Source: JANQIV01 sp050117315
GTDB lineage: Bacteria > Bacteroidota > Ignavibacteria > Ignavibacteriales > Melioribacteraceae
Assembly (NCBI GenBank): GCA_050117315.1
Contig: JASFMY010000008.1
Location: 31,114 to 95,113 of the forward strand
Direction: 5' to 3'
Length of the DNA: 64,000 nt
Part shown: piece by piece, positions 1 through 9,874 of the stretch
Position numbering within the stretch: position 1 is the first letter of the stretch
How the letters are laid out: the number at the start of each line of letters is the position of its first letter
The notes under the pieces: generated by a model
What the model saw: only the letters and a program-made list of their open reading frames with translations
What the model was told of the DNA's origin: nothing
Database searches by the model: none
Translations under genes and position numbers: made by a program

Positions 1-2666
1 TATCCGGTATAAATGAATCCATAGTAATCTTCCTTTTCAGCTCTATCTAAATTAAAATATCCCAGTTCTCCGCTTTTAACTACTTCTGTATTTTTCAAAT
101 CGTATGCACTTGAAAATTTTCCTTCAACATATTGGAATTTTATACCGGGTGTTATTTTATCGGTTTTAATCGACTTTAAAAATTCCGCTTTTACAGCATT
201 TACTTTTAGAATAGGTCCTGGTAAAAATCCGTCTTTATAAGCCCGGGCTTTTATCACAACTGATTTTTCTATTTCAAACGTTTCATTAAATAATTTAGAA
301 TTCTTAGTTGGTTCGGATCCGTCAAGTGTGTAATAAATTTTTACTTCTTTTGTTCTACAAGCAAAATCAATTGATATTTTATTTAAGAAGTACCCTACAT
401 CATTTTTAATATACGGAATACTTGTTGTTTCATTGTTTGTTAACGAATATGATTGATTATCAACTCCCCAATTTTTATTTGGTTTACTACTCATTTCGAA
501 TACTAGACTCCCGCCATTTGCAATATCATTGTGGTTGATAAACGGACCGTTTATTTTTTTCCCGTTTAATGTTAATGACTGGACATATATATTTTTCTCG
601 GATAGATTTTCAGTTTTGATAATAATCTTTTTTCCGTTTTCCAGATTTATTTCAGCTTCTTCAAAATACGGAGACCCAATTTGATACTCATCAGTTCCGG
701 GACAAAACGGGTATAAACCTAATGATGAGAAATTAAACCATGAGGACATCTGGCCGCAATCCTCATTACCAATCAAACCTCCAGGTTTAATTGTGTACAT
801 CTCTTTGTTAATTTGATTTATTCTTTCTTGAGTTTTCCAAGGCTGTCCAACAAGGTTATATAAATATGCAACATGATGGCTCGGCTCATTGCCGTGTACA
901 TATTGACCAATCAGTCCCGTAACATCTGGTATATCATGTCCCGACAACTCTCCTTCAGCAGTAAATAATTTATCAAGATGATTTATTAAATTATTTTCAT
1001 TCCCGTGCAAATTAATTAGTCCTTTTACATCGTGAGGCACAAACATTGAATACTGCCAGGCATTTGCTTCAGTATAATTTCTGGAGATTTCAAAAGGATC
1101 AAACGGGGAATCCCAATTGCCATTTGATCTTTTAGCCCTAAAGAAGCCGGTACTTCCGTCAAAAAGATTTATATAGTTAAGTGCACGTTCCTTGAATTCG
1201 GCTGCAACAGCTTTGTTACCGATTGATTCTGCAAACCCGTATATGCACCAGTCATCATAAGCATATTCCAATGTTTTGGAGACTGATTCAATTCTTTTAT
1301 CCGATGGTAAATAACTTAGTTCATCGTACAAATTCATTTCAATGCTGTTGTTCTTTGCAGTAGCAATCATAGCTTCTAAAGCAAGCTCGGTATCAAAGCC
1401 GCGAATACCTTTTGCATATGCATCGGCAATAACTGAAACAGAATGATAGCCAATCATTGTTCCGGTTTCATTTCCAGCCAATTCCCATTTGGGCAGTAGT
1501 CCGCTTTCTTTATACTTTATTAACATCGACTTAATCATATTTTCCGTTTTGGTTGGTTCAATCAAAACAAATAGAGGATGCGTTGCTCTAAAAGTATCCC
1601 ATAATGAAAATATGGTATAGTTGTCAAATTCTTCGCTTAAGTGAATCTTCCTATCGTTGCCTCTGTATCTCCTATCAACATCATAAAATATATTGGGAAT
1701 AATACTGGAGTGATAAAGTGCAGTATAAAATATTTTTTTCTTTTCGTCGGATTTATCCTTTACAATAATTTTACTTAACTGTTTATTCCATTTTTCTTTT
1801 GCTTCTTTTCTAACTTTTTCAAAATCCCAATTTGGAATTTCAGTTTTCAAATTATTTTTTGCCCCTTCATAATCAACAGCAGAAATACCAACTTTTATCA
1901 ATAACGGTTTCTCATTATTAGTAAATCTTAAAAATGCTTTTAGATCATTACCTTTTACGAGTTTTTTATTTTTAGCGACACTTCCGTTTTCACTAATTCC
2001 AAAATCAATTATCGGTTTTGAAAATTCAGCATAAAAATATACAATCTGATCTTCAGCCCAACCTGCCGATCTTCTCATACCCCGGATAGTATTCTCATTC
2101 ACAATTTGTAATTCTAATTCTTTAATTCTTTCACCCGGTTCGAGCTGATGTGTTAAATCAATTATTAAATTAGCATCGCTATTTTTTGGGTAAGTATATT
2201 TATGAAAGCCGGCTCTGGTTGTTGCGGTTAATTCAACATTTATATCATAATCTTTTAACAAGACAGAATAATATCCTGGCCCGGCTGTTTCAGAAGTATG
2301 ATCAAATTTACTTCTGTAACCACTTTTAGTATCCTCTTCCGTTCCTTTGTTTAATTTAATTTCGCCGACTGTAGGCATGAATAAAATATCGCTATAATCT
2401 AAAACTCCAACCCCGCTTAAATGCTGATGTGAAAAACCTATAATGGTATTATCAGTATAATGGTAACCGCCGCATGCGTCCCAATTGCCTGTTCTTGTGT
2501 CGGGACTTAATTGTACCATTCCGAAAGGAACAGTTACACCCGGATAAGTATGACCATGTCCGCCGGTGCCGATAAACGGATCAACATATTTCGTTAGGTC
2601 CTGTGCCAAAAAATTAGCAGCTAACAAAAAACTATAAACGGTAAATTTTACTATAATATTTTTCAT
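1..2666 (-). CDS. GH92 family alpha-mannosidase, secreted (3' end beyond left edge)
   Basis: Exo-acting, calcium-dependent alpha-mannosidase of glycoside hydrolase family 92. I translated the reverse strand from the ATG at 2664-2666; the frame stays open to base 1, about 888 codons, so the C-terminus is missing. A signal peptide ending near LAAN-FLAQ precedes the family's N-terminal motif DPFIGTGGHGHTYPGV. Further in come WDTFRATHP and, near residue 632, GNEDCGQMSSW with the acidic/GQMSSW motif typical of GH92, then SSLGLYPFCPG. After the catalytic core there is a chitobiase C-terminal-like segment (DGSEPTKNSKLF) that may help bind carbohydrate. It starts 21 bases after the phosphoesterase gene upstream, so the two probably form one operon. 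Location: periplasm or cell surface. Family assignment is firm; the linkage cleaved cannot be told. Confidence 0.93.
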   Translation of the reverse strand, partial: MKNIIVKFTVYSFLLAANFLAQDLTKYVDPFIGTGGHGHTYPGVTVPFGMVQLSPDTRTGNWDACGGYHYTDNTIIGFSHQHLSGVGVLDYSDILFMPTVGEIKLNKGTEEDTKSGYRSKFDHTSETAGPGYYSVLLKDYDINVELTATTRAGFHKYTYPKNSDANLIIDLTHQLEPGERIKELELQIVNENTIRGMRRSAGWAEDQIVYFYAEFSKPIIDFGISENGSVAKNKKLVKGNDLKAFLRFTNNEKPLLIKVGISAVDYEGAKNNLKTEIPNWDFEKVRKEAKEKWNKQLSKIIVKDKSDEKKKIFYTALYHSSIIPNIFYDVDRRYRGNDRKIHLSEEFDNYTIFSLWDTFRATHPLFVLIEPTKTENMIKSMLIKYKESGLLPKWELAGNETGTMIGYHSVSVIADAYAKGIRGFDTELALEAMIATAKNNSIEMNLYDELSYLPSDKRIESVSKTLEYAYDDWCIYGFAESIGNKAVAAEFKERALNYINLFDGSTGFFRAKRSNGNWDSPFDPFEISRNYTEANAWQYSMFVPHDVKGLINLHGNENNLINHLDKLFTAEGELSGHDIPDVTGLIGQYVHGNEPSHHVAYLYNLVGQPWKTQERINQINKEMYTIKPGGLIGNEDCGQMSSWFNFSSLGLYPFCPGTDEYQIGSPYFEEAEINLENGKKIIIKTENLSEKNIYVQSLTLNGKKINGPFINHNDIANGGSLVFEMSSKPNKNWGVDNQSYSLTNNETTSIPYIKNDVGYFLNKISIDFACRTKEVKIYYTLDGSEPTKNSKLFNETFEIEKSVVIKARAYKDGFLPGPILKVNAVKAEFLKSIKTDKITPGIKFQYVEGKFSSAYDLKNTEVVKSGELGYFNLDRAEKEDYYGFIYTG

Positions 2667-2687
2667 AATATATCTCGATAAGTCTAT

Positions 2688-3674
2688 TTAAAATTCTTCA
2701 TGATAGGATGGTTCGACAAGCTCTACATTGCCATTACCGTCTTTCCATCTACAAGTAACAACGTCCATATATTTAGCGGTTATTTTACAAATTAAAAAAG
2801 AGCCATTACCGTCATCATCGGGCCAGGCATTATTTACCTGGAATATATTTATTCCTTTCCATTTAAAATTTTCCGCCTCATGAATATGACCGTTAATTAT
2901 TGCTACTATATTATAGTCTTTTATAACACTGTATAAAGTCTCTTTTTCTTCTTCGCTCCACCATCTATTAGCCCCATCATAAAATGCATAGTGTTGAATA
3001 ATAATTACCGGTTTACCATTTGAAGCATTATACTTCAAATCCTTACTCAACCATTCAATGCTATTGGCATTACCATTTTCAGTATTGCCGGCAAATCTAT
3101 GCGTTTGTACTAAATGCAGTTTGCCCCAATCCCATGAGTAATTTTTAGATTTATTATCAAAATTAGTTACCGGAACCGGTACATTTTTCCCGCTATGCCT
3201 CTCTGCAACATATTCCAACATATAATTTCTATAAGCAGTGGCACCATCACCCACATGCTGCAGGTCTAAATCATGATTTCCCAATCCAACATAAACAGGG
3301 AAATTAATTACCTTATCCCCGGGCCCTTTTTCATATCTCTTTTTCAACAGCTTTAGAGAACTTGGTTCAGCTCTATCGGTAATATCGCCTGCCATTATTA
3401 CACCGTTCGGTTCTTCTATAGGTTCACCGACAGAACCGAAATAAGTATTTTCTTCCATTATCTTTTCCTGCCAAGTCGAAGCTTTAATATTATCTATAGT
3501 ACCACAAACCGTGTTCATAGCAACTATATGGTAATACTGATCTGTTTCCGGCGGCGGGTCAAAATGTGTGTCTGCAACTACAAAAAACGTTACGGAAGAT
3601 TCATTCTCATTTTTCGTTTGTGCATTGGTAATTAAACAGACAATGAATAGTACCATTAAAATACTTCTGTGCAT
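2688..3674 (-). CDS. Secreted calcineurin-like metallophosphoesterase
   Basis: Two-metal phosphoesterase, 328 residues, with an N-terminal signal peptide of about 20 residues (ends NAQ). The metal ligands of the calcineurin-like fold are all visible in order: D35-x-H37 (VVADTHF), G96-D97 (MAGDITD), G132-N-H-D (GLGNHDLD), a His in IIQHYAF and the final GHIHEAE. It should therefore be an active exported phosphomonoesterase or phosphodiesterase; the substrate is unknown. The gene lies directly upstream of the GH92 mannosidase with a 21-base gap, both on the minus strand, suggesting joint action on a phosphorylated glycan, which is inference from context. It ends at residue 328 with no sorting domain, so it is probably periplasmic or released. 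Confidence 0.88.
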   Translation of the reverse strand: MHRSILMVLFIVCLITNAQTKNENESSVTFFVVADTHFDPPPETDQYYHIVAMNTVCGTIDNIKASTWQEKIMEENTYFGSVGEPIEEPNGVIMAGDITDRAEPSSLKLLKKRYEKGPGDKVINFPVYVGLGNHDLDLQHVGDGATAYRNYMLEYVAERHSGKNVPVPVTNFDNKSKNYSWDWGKLHLVQTHRFAGNTENGNANSIEWLSKDLKYNASNGKPVIIIQHYAFYDGANRWWSEEEKETLYSVIKDYNIVAIINGHIHEAENFKWKGINIFQVNNAWPDDDGNGSFLICKITAKYMDVVTCRWKDGNGNVELVEPSYHEEF

Positions 3675-4861
3675 ATTATTCTTACCCCTTATTTAAACAC
3701 ATAATTTTTTTATTTTTAATATATCATCAGAACTAAAGAATGAGTTTAAATATTCAATTTTACTATCCTCAAAAAAGTAATTCAGTATTGCGGGGTCCTT
3801 TAGTTAGATTAACATTTTTGTTTTTTCTTATTCTTGGATATGAATCATAAATGCTTTTTCTAATTATTAAGTTACAAACTTAGTGTAATACATACAATAT
3901 CAAGTCCGGTAATATTCTGAATTAATATTTAATTAATATCAAAGTCGTTTCACAAAGGTTTTATTCATCACTTTAATCTAAATTACCTTAATTTCAATAA
4001 TGGGTATTCGAAACACATCACGTTTTTTTGAAGTTTTAAAAACACTAAATTATTTCTTAATAACTTATTATTTTCAATTCCAAGAAGCGCAATTAAATAG
4101 ATGTAATATACTTCAAGGTATAATCCTTATTTATAATAGACAACGGTTTACCTTTATAAACAGACTATGAAAAACAAAATCGATAATGCCAGGGGGAAGC
4201 CGGGATAGAATTAATTCTCGATACGGTATTCCACTCCCGAATGTTGAAGGGCATGGTTAAATAGATTAACAATAAAAGTTTTCAAGAAAACCATTGTTGT
4301 TACTGATTCGAGTAAATTTTTAGCCGCAGTTTTGTTTTTACAGCTCCAATGAAATATGTTGACACAGTTATTACGGATACAAACTTTTAAAAACAAAAAA
4401 CCTCGAAGACAGTTTAATTTAACTGTAATCGAGGTTTATTTTTAATTTGCGAGAGTAAAGGATTCTCACCAGTATTAAATTTTACTTACTTTTCTTCTTT
4501 TTTACAATTGTTAAGAATTAAATCATATTTATTATTAAGTGTCGTATATCATTTACGAATAATGCTTACCAAGGTAATTAAAGTACAAAACCTCGAATTC
4601 TAAACGAGAACGGGGTTCTATATAATTTAAAATAATAGAAGGTTCCTATTTTCTTTTATAGGGAATCTAACTACTATTGTTAATTAAGTTATCACATAAA
4701 AAAATTTATCAATGAATTACCCTGCCGCAAGCGAGGGGAATTGAGCCCATAGAGATTAAAGATTAAAAAACTTAAGAGGAGTATCACTAACGAACCATTG
4801 AGTTAAAATCTGTCAAAAAAATTCTGGGAATTATTTGTTTAAGAATATCTTATTTCGTATG
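3675..4861. other. Long intergenic stretch, no supported gene
   Basis: AT-rich, about 1.2 kb between divergent genes. The only frames are short; a 61-codon minus-strand frame at 4211-4396 has no family signature and no ribosome binding site, and I do not call it. The stretch contains a convincing hairpin at 4398-4437 and a second weaker one near 4592-4618 (AACCTCG against CGGGGTT with one G-T pair). It must carry the promoters of the phosphoesterase operon and of the TetR gene. Degenerate relics of older genes are possible but cannot be shown. Confidence 0.5.
4398..4437. terminator. Bidirectional intrinsic terminator-like hairpin
   Basis: AAACCTCGA at 4398-4406 pairs perfectly with TCGAGGTTT at 4429-4437, and an inner CAGTT/AACTG stem extends the fold. 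An A-run precedes it and a T-rich run follows, as expected of a terminator usable in both directions. No intact gene ends here, so it may have belonged to a gene now lost from this stretch. Confidence 0.6.
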
Positions 4862-4893
4862 TTTGACATATACGTCAAACAGTGTTGTCAAGC
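4862..4893. promoter_or_regulatory. Palindromic TetR-type operator, copy 1
   Basis: A near-perfect palindrome TTTGAC-ATATAC-GTCAAA (4862-4879) is followed by CARTRTTGTCAAGC, where a further GTCAA half-site sits. The same 32-base block recurs at 5535-5566 with only four differing bases, all purine transitions. It lies immediately upstream of the TetR gene, so it is very probably the autoregulatory binding site. A TTGACA that could act as a -35 hexamer is part of the palindrome, consistent with repression by promoter occlusion. Confidence 0.82.
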
Positions 4894-4896
4894 TTT

Positions 4897-5520
4897 ATGG
4901 TCGATACAAATTCAGAAGTAACAGAAGTTGAAGAAAAAATTCTTGAAGTTGCCTGTGATGTTTTTTTAAAATATGGAATAAATCAGGCAACAATGAAACA
5001 GATAGCTGAAGGTGCCGGCATCAGTCGTACTTTGTTGAACTATTATTACAGAAGTAAAAAGCACTTGATTCAAAAATTCCTGATTATTATTGAAAATAAA
5101 ATTATACCGGCAGTATCCAATATTATTGAAGATGAGAATTTGACTGTACTTATGAAAATCGAATTATTTATAGATGAATATATTGGTTTGATATCCAAAT
5201 ACCCTATGATTCCGTCCTTTATGCTTTCAGAAACAACACGCGATCCAAATTGGGTTATAAAATTCTTCAAACAAAAGGCAATAAACTTTCAAAAATTTTC
5301 AAGTCAAATAGAAGCTGAAATTTCTCAAGGGAAAATAAATCCATTCAAATTAGAAGAATTATTTGTCAATATTCTCGGTTTGTGTGCTTTCCCTTTATTG
5401 AGTAAACCAATACTAATAGAATTTTTTTTTAATTCGAATGAAAACGAATTTAATAAATTTATGGAATCACGCAAACAAGCAGTAAAACTGATGATAAATA
5501 ACTGGTTAAAAGCATCATAA
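4897..5520 (+). CDS. TetR/AcrR family transcriptional regulator
   Basis: Homodimeric repressor of about 207 residues. The N-terminal helix-turn-helix reads ILEVACDVFLKYGINQATMKQ, then IAEGAGISRTLLNYYYRSKKHL, the classical TetR pattern; the remainder is a helical ligand and dimerisation domain. I take the ATG at 4897 as start: the earlier in-frame GTG at 4882 lies inside the 32-base operator block shared with the next gene, so it is conserved as DNA rather than as protein. No clear Shine-Dalgarno sequence is visible. The next gene begins 55 bases downstream and has its own copy of the operator, so the regulator most likely controls itself and the activase. The ligand is unknown; an acyl-CoA is a reasonable guess from the target. 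Confidence 0.88.
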   Translation: MVDTNSEVTEVEEKILEVACDVFLKYGINQATMKQIAEGAGISRTLLNYYYRSKKHLIQKFLIIIENKIIPAVSNIIEDENLTVLMKIELFIDEYIGLISKYPMIPSFMLSETTRDPNWVIKFFKQKAINFQKFSSQIEAEISQGKINPFKLEELFVNILGLCAFPLLSKPILIEFFFNSNENEFNKFMESRKQAVKLMINNWLKAS

Positions 5521-5534
5521 TTTTTTTGTATAAA

Positions 5535-5566
5535 TTTGACGTATGCGTCAAACAATATTGTCAAGC
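5535..5566. promoter_or_regulatory. Palindromic TetR-type operator, copy 2
   Basis: TTTGAC-GTATGC-GTCAAA at 5535-5552 followed by the same half-site tail (TTGTCAAGC) as copy 1. It ends 9 bases before the chosen start codon of the large activase gene at 5576. The ATG inside the palindrome (5543) extends the reading frame by 11 codons but is discounted for that reason. Repetition of a 32-base block in front of two adjacent genes is strong evidence for a shared regulator. Confidence 0.82.
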
Positions 5567-5575
5567 ACTAAAAAA

Positions 5576-8500
5576 ATGACGGCATATAAAATCGGAATCG
5601 ATATAGGCTCAACTACTGCAAAAGTAGTTTTGACAGATGAGTCGGATACAACTATTTATACTGATTATATCAGGCATAACACACTAATAAGTGAAACGCT
5701 CCTTACTCTACTAAATAATATTTATTCAACCTACGGTGATATTATTGTAAGACCGGTATTTTCAGGTTCAGCGGCTATGGGGATTGCTGAGAATTCTAAC
5801 TTTCCTTTTGTTCAGGAGGTGATTGCAGCAGCCTCTCTTGTCCGATCAAAACATCCTGCCATCAACAGTCTTATTGACATCGGAGGGGAAGATGCTAAGC
5901 TAATATTATTCAACAACTTAAAAAAGCCTGATATTAAAATGAATGGGAATTGTGCGGGCGGTACAGGCGCCTATATTGACCAAATGGCAACCATTTTAAA
6001 TGTTTCAATACCTGGACTTAACGATTTAGCCTGGCAATCTTCCAAAATATATCCAATTGCATCGCGTTGCGGTGTATTTGCTAAAACCGATGTTCAGAAT
6101 CTGATAAGCCGTAAAATCAGTACGGCTGATATTGCAGCATCTATTTTCGAAGCAGTGGCATGTCAAACCATAAATTCTTTGGCAAGGGGCTGTACCATCA
6201 AATCACCAGTTTTATTCTGCGGAGGTCCGCTAACTTATATTAATTACTTGCGCAAAGCGTTCTCCGGTCTCCTCAATATAAAACATGAAAACATTATTGT
6301 CCCTGAACATGCAGAATTATTTACTGCAATGGGAGCATCTTTATCAACTAACGGTAATTCAAAGGCACTGAAAATTTCTGAAGTCATCCGGCTTATAAAT
6401 TCTCCAAGAAAAATATTTAAAGACAGTAACACATTAAATCCATTGTTTAATAACGAAGCTGAAGTCACTCATTGGAATAGACATAGACATGTTATAAACA
6501 TACCGGCTCGAAAACCTGAAAACGGTACAACTTGTTTTTTGGGTATAGATTCCGGCTCTACCACAACAAAAATAGTTGTTACTGATTCAGACGCAAAATT
6601 ACTTTACCGGTATTACAGAAATAACAATGGTCATCCCTTGGAAACAGTTATTGCCGGACTCAATGAATTTAGCAGACAACTTGCAGAGAGTAATACAACT
6701 ATTCATATTGCTAAATCAGCAGTAACCGGCTATGGCGAAGAGTTAATAAAATCAGCATTAGATATTGATTATGGGTTAGTTGAAACAGTAGCTCATTTCC
6801 TGGCAGCTAAACGTATAGAACCGGAAGTGTCCTTTATTCTTGACATAGGAGGTCAGGATATTAAAGCAATTTTTGTTCAGAATAATACTATCTCGAAAAT
6901 CGAAATTAACGAAGCTTGTTCTTCAGGGTGCGGGTCTTTTATAGAAGGTTTCGCAAATACACTCGGCTATAGTCCCGGCAATTTTGCTAACCTTGCATTG
7001 TCGTCCCGAGCTCCTTACGATTTAGGTTCCCGTTGTACTGTCTTTATGAACTCAAAAGTAAAACAGGCTTTGCGAGACGGAGCTACCGTTGCCGATTTAT
7101 CAGCAGGATTAGCATACTCGGTTATAAAAAATTGCCTTAATAAAGTATTACGAATCACGAATTATGATGAACTTGGGAAAAATATTGTAGTACAAGGAGG
7201 GGCATTCAAGAACAAAGCCGTATTCAGGTCTCTCGAAATTCTTTCCGGGAAAAAAATAGTAATATCCGATAAGCCGGAATTAACGGGCGCTTATGGAGCT
7301 GCTTTATTTGCAATGGATAAATTTACTTCCAGAAAAACCGAAAGTAGTTTTGTTGGATTGAGTAATCTCGAAAGTTTAGCCAGACACGACACAAAATTAT
7401 CTGTTTGTAAAGGTTGTACAAATCATTGTCAAATCACCATCTACAAGTTTCCTCACGGCGGGTTATGCTATTCCGGCAACAAATGCGAAAAAACATATTC
7501 CAACAATTCGACCATGCAGACTAAGGGGAGGAATATTTTTGATTACAAACGGCAAATACTGTTCAGTCAGCATAAAAACCTTATGCCTTCAAACAATGTA
7601 CGTATCGGTATACCTCGTACGTTGAACATGTACGAAAATTATCCCTTCTGGCAAGCGTTATTTTCTAACTGTGGTTTTGAGGTGGTACTTTCCGATGAAA
7701 GCAGTTATAAATTATACAAAAATGGGACCGGGGAGATAATGTCCGACAATATTTGTTTCCCGGCAAAACTTGCACATGGTCATATTGTCAATCTTCTGAA
7801 AAAAAAGGTAGAACGGATATTTTTACCAATCGTGCTTTATGAAAAAAAGCAATTTAAAAAGTCTGCAAATAGTTATAACTGTCCCATTATTACAGGTTAT
7901 CCCGAGGTTCTCAAAAACATCTGTCTATCGCCCGATACTGTTAAGGTTCCATTTGATTCACCCTGCATAAATTTTAACGATCCTCATTTACTTAAGAAAG
8001 CCTGCCAGACGTATTTCAAGAGTTTGGGCATTACCGGAACAATATTCAACAAAGCCTTTGAAACAGCTTTAGCAGTTCAGTCTCGATATAAATTCTTAAT
8101 AAAACGAAAAAACGAAGAAATTCTTGAAGATGCTGTTAAAAATAGCAATCCGGTGGTAATGGTCGCAGGTCATCCGTACCATGCCGACAAGCTAGTACAT
8201 CAAGAAATATCACAAATACTCTCTGATTTTGGGGTGAATATTATAAATGAAGAGATTGCAATAAATAATAAGGATGAAGCTTTTGATTCCTTTTATCTAA
8301 TTTCTCAATGGGAATATCCTAGTCGTATACTACAAGCCGCATGGTGGGTATCTCAACAAAAATACGATATTGGTTTTATCCAGTTAAATTCTTTCGGTTG
8401 TGGTCCCGATTCATTTTTATTAGACGAAATAGGCGACTTCATTAAGCGCGTAGGTTTATCGTATTCACAAATCCGTATTGATGAAATTTCCAGTCCCGGA

Positions 8501-9859
8501 TCAATTAAATTACGGCTAAGGTCTCTCATCGAATCGCAAAAATTAAAACAAACTCCATCTAAAGAGAGAGTTCATTGGGAAACTAAGACAAAAAGAGTCT
8601 TTAAGGAATCCGACAAAAAAAGAACAATTTTGGCACCCTGGTTTTCCGATTTTTATTCTCCATTTATTCCTGTCCTGGGTAAAATTGCCGGTTACAAGAT
8701 TGTGAATCTTCCGCCGTCTGACAGTCAGTCTGTTTCTTATGGTCTGGAGTATGCCAATAACGAAATTTGTTATCCGGCTACCCTGGTGGTTGGAGATACC
8801 ATAAAAGTCCTTAAAAACAACGAATACAACCAGGAGGAAATTGCCATTGGTATTACGCAAACAGGAGGACAATGCAGGGCAACAAACTATATAGCATTAA
8901 TTAAACGGGCTATGGCTAACGCAGGTTTTTCAGATATTCCCGTTGTTGCCATTGGGACTTCCAATGACTTACAAAATTTTCAATCGGGGTTTCGTCCAAA
9001 CTGGCTTAACGTTATTAAACATGCCTTTGTAAGCCTTCTATTTGCCGATTCTCTTTCCCGGATGTTTTATTCTACGGTTTGCAGGGGAAAAAATGAGTTT
9101 GAATCATTCTCTCTACGGAAAAAATATCTCAATAAAGCCGTGGAGTTGCTGGAGTATAATGCTCATGATGAATTATTAGCATTATTGAAAGAAGCTATTC
9201 AGGATTTTAATTCCGTCCCTATAAAGGAACTGGAGGTTCAGACAGTGGGAATTGTAGGCGAAATTTACATCAAATATAATACTTTCGGACAATTTGGCAC
9301 TATTGAGTGGTTGATCAAAAATAATGTTGAAGTAGTACTGCCTCCATTAATGGAATTTTTCACGCAATTATTTATCAATTCCAAAGTACGCATTAAAGAA
9401 CATGTTAACCGACCGAAAACTTTCGGCTTTGTTAATTCCATTATCAAACCAATAGTAAATAACTATATTAATAAGTTTGAAAAAGCACTTAAAAACTTCA
9501 GGTTCTATCGTCCGGCATATAACATCGATCATTCTGCCGATCTTGCCAATGATATATTAAATCTTAACCACCAATATGGGGAAGGGTGGCTTATCCCTGC
9601 CGAAATTGCCGGTATGGCTAAACAAAATATCAATAATATTATCTGTCTACAGCCTTTTGGTTGTATAGCTAATCATATAGTAGGTAAAGGTATGGAAAAG
9701 AAAATTAAAAACCTTTACCCCGATGTAAACCTGTTATTTCTCGATTTTGACTATGGGACAAGCAAGGTTAATATTTTAAACCGAATACATTTTTTAATTA
9801 ATAACACTTCACTAACGATTAATAAAGTTCGGACAGAAATGAATACGGTCTTATTTTAA
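5576..9859 (+). CDS. Giant tandem 2-hydroxyacyl-CoA dehydratase-type activase (BcrA/BadF/HgdC x2 plus HgdB-like C-terminus)
   Basis: A 1427-residue protein of the acyl-CoA dehydratase activase family. Two ASKHA ATPase modules are fused: GIDIGSTTAK (7-16) with GGEDAK, and GIDSGSTTTK (about 323-332) with GGQDIK. Each carries two cysteines in the places where HgdC-type activases bind their bridging [4Fe-4S] cluster: C126 (NGNCAGGTG) and C165 (SRCGVF), then C448 (NEACSSG) and C487 (SRCTVF). One chain can thus mimic the usual homodimer. A Cys-rich linker (CKGCTNHC, later CYSGNKC) follows, then DUF2229/HgdB-like regions starting RIGIPRTLNMYENYPFW and ending with ICLQPFGCIANHIVGKG. Expected role: ATP-driven low-potential electron transfer to a double-cubane or dehydratase partner. 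Such long single-chain forms are known in anaerobes. Controlled by the adjoining TetR through the operator at 5535. Cytoplasmic. Confidence 0.9.
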   Translation: MTAYKIGIDIGSTTAKVVLTDESDTTIYTDYIRHNTLISETLLTLLNNIYSTYGDIIVRPVFSGSAAMGIAENSNFPFVQEVIAAASLVRSKHPAINSLIDIGGEDAKLILFNNLKKPDIKMNGNCAGGTGAYIDQMATILNVSIPGLNDLAWQSSKIYPIASRCGVFAKTDVQNLISRKISTADIAASIFEAVACQTINSLARGCTIKSPVLFCGGPLTYINYLRKAFSGLLNIKHENIIVPEHAELFTAMGASLSTNGNSKALKISEVIRLINSPRKIFKDSNTLNPLFNNEAEVTHWNRHRHVINIPARKPENGTTCFLGIDSGSTTTKIVVTDSDAKLLYRYYRNNNGHPLETVIAGLNEFSRQLAESNTTIHIAKSAVTGYGEELIKSALDIDYGLVETVAHFLAAKRIEPEVSFILDIGGQDIKAIFVQNNTISKIEINEACSSGCGSFIEGFANTLGYSPGNFANLALSSRAPYDLGSRCTVFMNSKVKQALRDGATVADLSAGLAYSVIKNCLNKVLRITNYDELGKNIVVQGGAFKNKAVFRSLEILSGKKIVISDKPELTGAYGAALFAMDKFTSRKTESSFVGLSNLESLARHDTKLSVCKGCTNHCQITIYKFPHGGLCYSGNKCEKTYSNNSTMQTKGRNIFDYKRQILFSQHKNLMPSNNVRIGIPRTLNMYENYPFWQALFSNCGFEVVLSDESSYKLYKNGTGEIMSDNICFPAKLAHGHIVNLLKKKVERIFLPIVLYEKKQFKKSANSYNCPIITGYPEVLKNICLSPDTVKVPFDSPCINFNDPHLLKKACQTYFKSLGITGTIFNKAFETALAVQSRYKFLIKRKNEEILEDAVKNSNPVVMVAGHPYHADKLVHQEISQILSDFGVNIINEEIAINNKDEAFDSFYLISQWEYPSRILQAAWWVSQQKYDIGFIQLNSFGCGPDSFLLDEIGDFIKRVGLSYSQIRIDEISSPGSIKLRLRSLIESQKLKQTPSKERVHWETKTKRVFKESDKKRTILAPWFSDFYSPFIPVLGKIAGYKIVNLPPSDSQSVSYGLEYANNEICYPATLVVGDTIKVLKNNEYNQEEIAIGITQTGGQCRATNYIALIKRAMANAGFSDIPVVAIGTSNDLQNFQSGFRPNWLNVIKHAFVSLLFADSLSRMFYSTVCRGKNEFESFSLRKKYLNKAVELLEYNAHDELLALLKEAIQDFNSVPIKELEVQTVGIVGEIYIKYNTFGQFGTIEWLIKNNVEVVLPPLMEFFTQLFINSKVRIKEHVNRPKTFGFVNSIIKPIVNNYINKFEKALKNFRFYRPAYNIDHSADLANDILNLNHQYGEGWLIPAEIAGMAKQNINNIICLQPFGCIANHIVGKGMEKKIKNLYPDVNLLFLDFDYGTSKVNILNRIHFLINNTSLTINKVRTEMNTVLF

Positions 9860-9874
9860 GGCTGCCATGATTGA

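Noticed and set aside
4211..4396. 61-codon minus-strand frame in the long gap
   Set aside because: No ribosome site, no family signature, next to a terminator hairpin; not distinguishable from chance.
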